Below are positions 56,225 through 64,000 of a DNA stretch of 64,000 nucleotides, one piece after another. The stretch spans positions 23,546,661-23,610,660 of the forward strand of contig CM060109.1 of assembly GCA_030522415.1 (NCBI GenBank). The letters are read 5' to 3'. Position 1 is the stretch's first letter. The number at the start of each line of letters is the position of its first letter. A program made the translations under genes and the position numbers. Under the pieces are notes generated by a model. That model saw nothing but the letters and a program-made list of their open reading frames with translations, ran no database searches and had not been told where the DNA came from. The stretch is from Channallabes apus (Eukaryota > Chordata > Actinopteri > Siluriformes > Clariidae).

Positions 56225-58212
56225 TACATGTATAAAAAGTAAAAATACATAAATGTATATAGTTGTAGTAATGTGTGTAACTTATGTCATCATTGTAAAA
56301 CATTCTTTATAGTGGGTAGAAATGCACCCTGAATGGGATGCCAGTCTACTGCAAGTTATCATGTTAATCACCGGCCTTCATAACTGGGCTTAATTCTGGA
56401 TCAGAGTTTACACACATGGCCTCAAACTGACTGAATTTAAGCAAAATTAGTCCTGATGGGCAAAACATACACTGTTTGTGAAACTGACCAAATGCAATAT
56501 GTGTACAGAACCTATAATATGTTATCTTAGTAAAGGCATCTGCTTATTAATGTATGTGATTGTTATGTTGTGTTTTTAGCACATTTCCATCTATGTATTA
56601 TGCGTACCCTGACTTTATACCACACTTTTTAATGTATTTATTTATTTATTTATTCATTCATTCATTTATTCATTCATTCACTCATTTATGGACAATGTCT
56701 TTTAACGTCACTTCTTTAGACTTCACAAGTTTAGTCTTCACCAGTTTAATACTGAGATAAAGGGTGAATTTTTAAAGTTCAGTGATCTAAAGCCTACTAA
56801 ATCAAGACTCATTTCCATATGTTTGTCTGGTAATTTATTTGAAACATAAAAGCTTTTCAGTGTGCCTACTGGACGTTTGAAGATGTGAAAAGAAAAGCAG
56901 TGATGCAAAGTTAAAAAAGGAAAGAAGTAGAGACTGATGTGGGTGGGTTCGAGGTAACAGGATTAGTTCTACAGATCACTACCAGCACCGGTCATCATAT
57001 GGCATGTTGCAAGAAACACACACCCCAAAGTGACGTGGAGCCCGCCCACACACACACACTCATTTCCTGGTTATTCTTCCACATCTTATTAGAGCATTCC
57101 TTGTAAGAACACAGTTGCATGCCCTTTAATCCCTGACACACACTTTCACACACAATATGTTTAACTAAAACAATGGATCAAAACCCTTATAGTACAATCA
57201 TTTCTAATACTATAAGCCATAATCATTGTTTACTATTAATACATTTATTATTAAGAATATTAATATTATACTATTAAGAATTTGTGGAGCTCCTGATTAA
57301 GAATGCTGACATTAGGGGTCATTTCACATAGAAGTTGCCGCTCCACCATGGACAAAATCTGGATTAAATATCAATCTCTTAATTCATTTTAGCTGGTTGT
57401 TTAAAGATCTTACTTCATCATGGCACGGTTTTGTTCTATTTCTCTCCTGCTGTGTGATCTGGTCACGCAGAGAGCTGTGGTGCCTTTCTTTCCATCACTT
57501 GTTCTGCTCAAGGCTCAGGCAGATGCAATCTTCCTGCATGTTACTTCACACTGTGAAGAAGGTCTGTTCCCAGCCTAGGCTATTTATTTCTTCCATTCCT
57601 AAGCAAACTGTGTGTTGATGGGATGTTCTCTTTAATGCATCGCTTCATGTGTATATATCCAGTCTCTTCCCACAGTTGTGTAGGGAGACTGAATAAACAA
57701 GACCATGGGTTTTTCCCAATTTGTTCAGACAAAATGAAGGGATTTAGGGCCTGCTGCCACTCTGGCAGGGACGAGTGCTAAGTGTTTGTGTGCCAAGCTG
57801 ACACAGCAAACACACACTCACACACCTTAGGGCCCCAAACTACCCCCGCCCCCCTAAAACTCAATTACTGGCTGCTTGCTTTACCAGTGTCACACCACCT
57901 GCCCTTTGACAGGCTTTAGCCTGACACCTGCTTTCTTTTTCTCATTCTCTTCTAAACTATGTGGATATGTGGTTTGCATGTCCTCTGGTCAGCAGTGTGT
58001 GTTTGGAGCTTTTGCCTGAGAGGAATTGTGTGTCTTGTTGGAGTGAGAGGCTGGATGTACTAGCTGGATGATGAATAGGCTAAGGCCTCATTGCATTAGT
58101 GTGAGAGGACCAGTCAATCAGGGGCCAGCCCAGGGCCTCAGACCCCACAAACCTCTTGGCATCCTGATCAGCGGATTAGTCAGCACACTGTTCTGGGTCA
58201 AGAGCATGCCAG

Positions 58213-58215
<3 letters not shown>
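56225..58215. other. Gene-free region
   Basis: Mixed sequence with an (ATTT/ATTC)n microsatellite at 56634-56684. No exon with family similarity was seen. It could be intronic or intergenic. Confidence 0.5.
56634..56684. repeat. (ATTT/ATTC)n microsatellite
   Basis: Tetranucleotide run TTTATTTATTTATTCATTCA and onward. Confidence 0.9.

Positions 58216-58269
<54 letters not shown>
58216..58269. repeat. (TC)n(AC)n compound microsatellite
   Basis: About 17 CT units followed by about nine AC units. Confidence 0.95.
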
Positions 58270-61180
58270 TACATACAGACAGCACTTCTCAACCTCATAC
58301 ATTGTGCAGAAGTGGCCTGTGACTTGCTGGTCAGTGGCTTAGGTCCTGTGTGAAAGCGTACACTTCTCATTCTTATTATGATTGGCTTATGCTGTTGAGT
58401 GTCTGTCCTGCTACAGTGGGTCCTTGCTACACAGCTTGCAGAGAAAGAGGGCTGTTTTTCTCATGACATCATCTGCTTTGCAACCTTATTCCTCTAGTAA
58501 AGCATTTTAAGTCAATTTGTATATAAGAATTATTTGGTATTTATCTACATGTTTGTTTATATGTATGACGGATTTAATGAATGAAAATTGTATTTTTCAT
58601 TACATTAACACACTATCATAGTTAACAAAACGTAATGTGCTGCTTATTCTTATTTTGCATGTAGCTTAAAAAAACAAACAAAGAAAAACTTTGTTTTATC
58701 TGATAGTGTAAGTCAGTTTGGAAAAAAGAAGTTCTCTGTCCGGTTCTCTGTTGTCTGTCCGGTCCTTTGCAGTACACAACCGGCAGCTGGTCAGTGGGTT
58801 TAGCTGCAACTATCAAACCCTGGAACTGGATGGGTGACAGGCTGGGAAGGTCGATATACCCAAGGAAGTGTGTCCTGTCTACTAGTGTACCCCTGCTCTG
58901 ACCCCTGACCACCCCTCCCATGTGCCTCAATAGTGGGACGTCGTGTTGCTCTCAGCATGATGTCCCAGCATCCTCTGCATGTGATGGTGGGAGGCGCACA
59001 GTGAGGGGCCTTTGGAGTGAAGAAAGCAGGAGAGAGGGAATTAGCAGCTAAAATAGATGCTCCAATCTCCATATGCATGCTGGTGACAAGTGTTATACAG
59101 AAAAACCCGGGGCCAATACGTGCACAAGGTGGCCCGATGCAGCACAGCTCTGAGGGGGGTTTGGGCAGCAGGGCCTTTGGGGGAATGGGCGGGAGGTCTA
59201 CAATATTGTACTAATTCAAGAAAGAGACTCACTATCAAAGAGAAAGACACGCGATAATTAGCCAGGGCTGAGAAGGGAAAAAAGAGGTAAAAGAAAGAGG
59301 CAAGAAGAATAGAATAAAAGAATGAGAGGAACAGACTTGGGTGATTTTGACGTGTAAATGGCGTGTTGATGCGTAGATTAGCATATGGTTGTTTGTGCAG
59401 CTTATTCATAGGGCAAGCTGAATGTGTCCACTGTGTGGATGTGACTTTCTCTTCGTCGCTACTTTTTCAATCTCTTGCACCCCCCTCATACTTTTTTATT
59501 TCTTTGTGTTGGCCCAGTCACTGTTGCCTTTTTCTTACACGCATTTGAATATTAAAAAGCTGTAAACAGTCTATAACATGAATAAAATAGATTTACTATT
59601 AAATTTCCTGGTTACAGAGAACAGTTTTATGAAAAAAAAAAAAAAAAGGATTATTCATTTCACAACAGTGTCACACAGATGAACATGGGTTCCCTTTTGA
59701 GTCTGGTTTGTTTCAAGGTATTTTACTCATATCGTCTCAAGAAGTCGTTTCTTGCCACCGCTGCCTCCACCGCTGTTTCTTGCTACCACTTGGGGATACA
59801 TTTCTACGTAAAAATTATAATGATATCTGGAATTTATCCATAAATATTCCTAAAGCAAAGTCGATACAATAGAAGGAAGGCAAGATTTCACTCTTTTTAA
59901 ACAGCAACAATTTTATAAAGTATGAGTGTATTGATTATTTCTTTATACAGTAATAATAATAATAATAATGCATTTTGTTTAAATTTGTGCTATTCAAGTT
60001 ACCCAAGATCACTGTCCAAAATTCAGACAAGGAATAAATAAGTAAGCAGTCAATAACAGTTAAGCAAAATACTAAATATAAGAATTATCATAGTTATCAC
60101 CTAAAAACATATAAAGGGTTAACATCATATGGGTTAAACACTTTTGTATAATTGGGTATTTATATGTGGTTTGAGAGTCTTTTTATTCTCTGGAAGAGAA
60201 TTCCAGAGATGAAGAGTAGTGCAGTTAATGGCTCAACTGGTGGTCAAGAGGGCAGGAGGTGTAAAGAGGAGCCTTGATGCGAGAGACTGAAGAGTACAAG
60301 ATAGAGTGTGAACATTCTGGAACTGTACTGAAGTTCTGAAAGATAGGATGGAGCAAGATTCTAGAGTGCTTTATTAGTGAGGAGGAGAATTTTAAACTCT
60401 ATACACAATATTTGATAGAGAGCCAATGGAGTTGTTGAAGAGTGGGGGTAATGTATTTTGAAAGAGCTTACTAATAAAAAAGGGTCATGTGGTCGATGAT
60501 ACATGATGATGACAGACTGACAAGCCAGAAACGGCAGGCTTTATTGAGTAAAATGTATGTTAGATTTAAAAATTAGGACAGAAACTGTAACGTTTTGCAC
60601 AACCAATTTCGGTGCAGTATTAGCATCCTCAACAGCAAGCACTTGAAACTCGGGTCACTAACATAAAGTGTAAACATAAAGTTTTTTTATGTTGTTAGAT
60701 TTGACCTCTATTACTGATGAAGCAGCATATTTAAAGTTTTTATTATTTCCCATTAACTCCTGTTCCTTTTTGTGCCCTTGGACTTCGGTTTTGGGACTGG
60801 AAATGAGCAGGGCGGCACACCCAGCGTGGTGCTTCTCCTCTTTTGTGTTTGGTTTTCCTCATGCCAGCTTTCTGCTGTCACATTAGTACATGTCAACCTC
60901 AAAGACCCTCCCAGACAAGCTCACGCAATCAGATAGCCTTCTTAGGCTATGTGAATATCTAGTGACATCAAACACGGCATGCTCATTTGACTTGTTACAG
61001 ACTTGTTACTGTTGTCATAATGAACATTACACCATAAAAAAAAGGTTGAACTATGCATATGTATATTAAATTATGTTAGATATTATTTCTTTTGACAAAA
61101 TTTATATATTTTTACAGGTGAAATGTTATGTGTATTTTGGTTACTGAGTTAGGTAGATGATTTTCATGTCCTCGAAAGGA

Positions 61181-61182
<2 letters not shown>
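58270..61182. other. Gene-free region
   Basis: No supported gene. Contains a poly(A) run near 59632 and an (AAT)n run near 59951. Short open frames lack family similarity and splice logic. Confidence 0.5.

Positions 61183-61256
<74 letters not shown>
61183..61256. repeat. (GT)n microsatellite
   Basis: About 37 uninterrupted GT units. Confidence 0.95.
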
Positions 61257-61260
<4 letters not shown>

Positions 61261-61879
61261 TTGCCCTCTCAGAGTGATCTGTTTGGCTAGCAGAATGAAC
61301 GGTCAGGCTGTTTCAGGTCAGAGTTCATAACCATTTTGGCCAGAGAAGGACAGCTCTCCATCTGGCAGGGACTTTGCTTATGAAGGTCAGAGTCAAGGTT
61401 CAGGGGGTTGAAATGTGTAACGTAACAGCAGTGGATGGTTTGGATATGCACACAGGTGTGGGTCTGTGTATTAAACAGTGTCTAAAAATACTATTATATA
61501 TCAGCAATAACAACTATAGGCCAGTGCTTGTATGCCTCCAATTCTTTACTTCTTAAGCCATCTCTCTTTCACAGTTTTTTAGCATTACAGTTCAGTATTT
61601 GGTTGCAGAACTGTAGTCTTGAACTGAATACCCCAATCACACATAACAATACTTGTCTCGCTTTTTGACCATTGCATTGAGCTCAACCCTTGTCTATAAC
61701 CCCCCTGCCACCACCACCATTTCTCTCTATCTATGTTAAATGAGTGATGCATATAATATTTATTGTTAACACTGGTGAAAGAAAACTAAACCCTAAACTA
61801 CATTTTGGCATTCTTTTTTTCATTCTTGCTATTAATAAATTCTCTCTCTCTCTCCCTCTCTCTCCCTCTGCCTGTCATA

Positions 61880-62045
61880 GCAGCACAATGTCGGTGCATT
61901 AGTATGCTAATGAGGCAGAGGGTGACAGGTGGCCCGATAGACAGCTCAATTAAGCTGCTCGTTAAAGGCCAAGCTAACGAAGCAGCCTGCATCGCAAAGC
62001 CCCAACAAACAATGTGACTGTACAGGCTACAAATTGGTGGGGAGT
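61880..62045. promoter_or_regulatory. Candidate conserved non-coding element
   Basis: Complex, non-repetitive, non-coding sequence with homeodomain-like cores (AGTATGCTAATGAGGC, CAATTAAGCTGCTCGTTAAA), between microsatellites. The style matches vertebrate enhancer-type conserved elements. No alignment was possible. Confidence 0.3.
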
Positions 62046-62651
62046 GCTAGCGTTTGAGTGGCTGTCCATGCGCGTGTATGCGTGTGTTTGAGGAATAGAG
62101 GTTGAGAGAAACTGTTTCTGTGTGTGTGTGTGTTGGGAGTGGTAAATGTTAAGAGATTACTGAGACTGCACATGATGGACATGACTAATAATGACTAATA
62201 AGGCTGACTGTCGGGAGTAAGTCCAACCACCACCAGCACCCCCACCACCCCACCACTGCCACCGCCACCCTAAAAACTATATACCTGACACCTAACCCTA
62301 GCTGGCATCAATTATTATCTTAATACTGAATTTTGACATCCCAGGTTTCTCTCTTATTTACATGAGTAAAAATTATAGTGTGTAATATGATATTTTACTT
62401 TTATTTTGATCAACCTGAAATTTTCACTTCAAATTTTCACTTGCTCATACGGAGCATGTAAAATTAAAATTTTCTGTAGAATTTGTACTGTCTATCAATA
62501 AAGCTTCTTTTTAAAATAATATTATTAACTAATAATGTTTATCCCCTACAATTTGTGGCACATTAGTGTCTGGGCCTTATTTAATCTACCCAACATTAAA
62601 AATCTAAAATTAAAAACCTGAATATTATGTTTCATTGTAAAATAATGTCAT

Positions 62652-62652
<1 letters not shown>

Positions 62653-62699
<47 letters not shown>
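62653..62699. repeat. (AAT)n microsatellite
   Basis: About 15 AAT units. Confidence 0.95.
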
Positions 62700-62999
62700 T
62701 AACTTTAATAACACTAGCATATTTTTATCGCCAATACAAGCCCCCAAAGATGAGGATATCTTGTGAAATGCTTTTGGCTTGGGAATCTTTGCTTAGCTGT
62801 TTTCATGTCAGGCCTCATTAGACATTTGCCATGATCCCTCATGCATTGTTCATTGTGTGCAAATAAACTTGTAACACAGGCTCAGCAATCTGTGTATGCG
62901 TAATGTAAGGCAGGTGATGTGTGGATGTGCTCAGTGAAGCGTGAAATAGCACCAGTGTGGTGTAACTTTAACATTGCTCTTCTGTCTGCCTCTCCTGGC

Positions 63000-63260
63000 G
63001 TTGTGGGGATCAGAAGCACTAATGGGGTTGCGAGGGCCCCGACAAATGGGGTTACGTACAGAAGGAGACAAAACGACAAGGGCCAAAACAGAGGCGGACC
63101 GTTTGCAGCAAAGCTGTCCGCTTCATGAATATGTTAATCTGCGTTTACCCAAATACGTGCTTGAAGAGGGAGGGGAGGAGGACGACAGCGCTCGTTAATT
63201 AATAAAGGACAATGGGGCTTTAATGGCTGCATTGTGACTGTGGGAGATTTCAGGATGAAA
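63000..63260. promoter_or_regulatory. Candidate conserved non-coding element
   Basis: TTCATGAATATGTTAATCTG, GCTCGTTAATTAATAAAGGA and GGGCTTTAATGGCTGCATTG lie together in non-repetitive sequence. TAAT-rich cores in a balanced-composition background resemble developmental enhancers. Unverified. The rest of 63261-64000 shows nothing assignable. Confidence 0.3.
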
Positions 63261-64000
63261 TCCTGAGAAAGGGGGGTCAGAGATATCAACATCAGGAGGA
63301 CAGAGATGGGCAAAAAGAGAGCAAGAGAAGGGTTCTTTACCTTAGATGACAAAAAAGGTGAACCCTTCCAGGCTTGCCATGTTGAGATGAATGGAACAGC
63401 ATTGAGAAGACAGAAATGGCAGCAGTAAGCTAGGCTAACAGATCGAGGTTAAGGAACTGATCTCTGTCTGGAAGAAGAAATGGGAAGAGACAGGGGCCAG
63501 CTAATTAGACCGAGCAACAGCTTCAAGTTTGGTTTAGGAGAGTGACACAATATAAACACTTAACAAGAGGAAGTTTTTGATCTTCACTGGACTTTGTGAC
63601 TTTATGGTCACAAATATGCTGTACTCGTGATAGGAAAGGAGAAATAAAAAGCAAGACGGGAGGTTTATAGAAAAACAAGAGCATCATTTTAGGCCCAGTT
63701 TATATGTTTCTTTCAAACTAAACATCCTGACTTTAAAAGCATTTATTCCTGCTGTCATGACCCCCTTCATCGTCAGGTGTAGATATCACAATATAATTAC
63801 GAATGGGTCAACCACACAAAGACAGCAAACGAACTTATGGACGAAGACGTCAAGCAATAAACAAGTGACATTCAGTGAGGAAAGCATTTGCCTTCCATGT
63901 GGCTAATTCATCTTTCAGGAAAACAAAGAAAGGTAGAGTGCTAAGCACAACCCAACAGATGTACATGTGTGTATGTGCAGCATTTAAGCAACAAGTAATT

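Noticed and set aside
58068..58370. Short frames around the TC/AC microsatellite
   Set aside because: The frames depend on SLSLSL/THTHTH or RERERE repeat translation and have no splice or family support.
59017..59409. Possible small gene on either strand
   Set aside because: Open frames of 65 and 122 aa overlap in opposite strands, show no domain or splice signals and look like chance in GC-moderate sequence.

Overview
The window is vertebrate nuclear DNA from a teleost fish. Three spliced genes of typical vertebrate layout lie on the + strand, embedded in AT-rich sequence crowded with fish-type DNA transposons (Tc1/mariner, hAT, TIR elements and MITEs), a Gypsy-type LTR element, solo LTRs, a tRNA-type SINE and many microsatellites. 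A catfish-like (siluriform) origin is a weak guess from the overall flavour. There are no prokaryotic features.

Layout. 0-2.8 kb: Tc1 relics, then a TATA promoter. 2.9-9.9 kb: a hemopexin/Wap65 gene of 14 coding exons with two Tc1 elements in intron 3, one carrying an uninterrupted transposase. 10-33 kb: a repeat-rich interval with mariner and Tc1 relics, a duplicated block carrying an interferon-response-like motif (13.0-14.0 kb, and 14.7-19.9 kb with two insertions), a 4.1 kb LTR element with gag and protease only (20.3-24.4 kb), nested MITEs and a 21-bp minisatellite. 33.0-43.7 kb: a complete interferon-inducible Mx GTPase gene (11 coding exons, 635 aa) whose introns 3 and 8 hold same-family Tc1 copies in opposite orientation. 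44.5-48.8 kb: hAT elements, a solo LTR and a SINE. 49.2-52.4 kb: gatd3/ES1 (7 exons, 257 aa), whose last intron has AT-AC ends and U12-type signals. 53-64 kb: a fourth Tc1 copy, LINE and Tc1 relics, then about 8 kb without genes, containing microsatellites and two candidate conserved non-coding blocks.

The strongest novelty is in the hemopexin gene. Exons 7-10, which encode the whole C-terminal propeller, are duplicated in tandem as exons 11-14. All phases fit, so the model reads through to a 674-aa protein with three propeller lobes instead of two. The duplication joint is visible as a chimeric exon 10 that ends with exon-6 sequence. Exon skipping 6 to 11 would still give a normal two-lobed protein of 469 aa.

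The three genes have separate jobs: heme scavenging/acute phase, antiviral GTPase, and a mitochondrial DJ-1/PfpI-family protein. Nothing in the sequence links them functionally. All exon models were made by eye from splice signals, frame closure and family knowledge, without transcript evidence or database searches.
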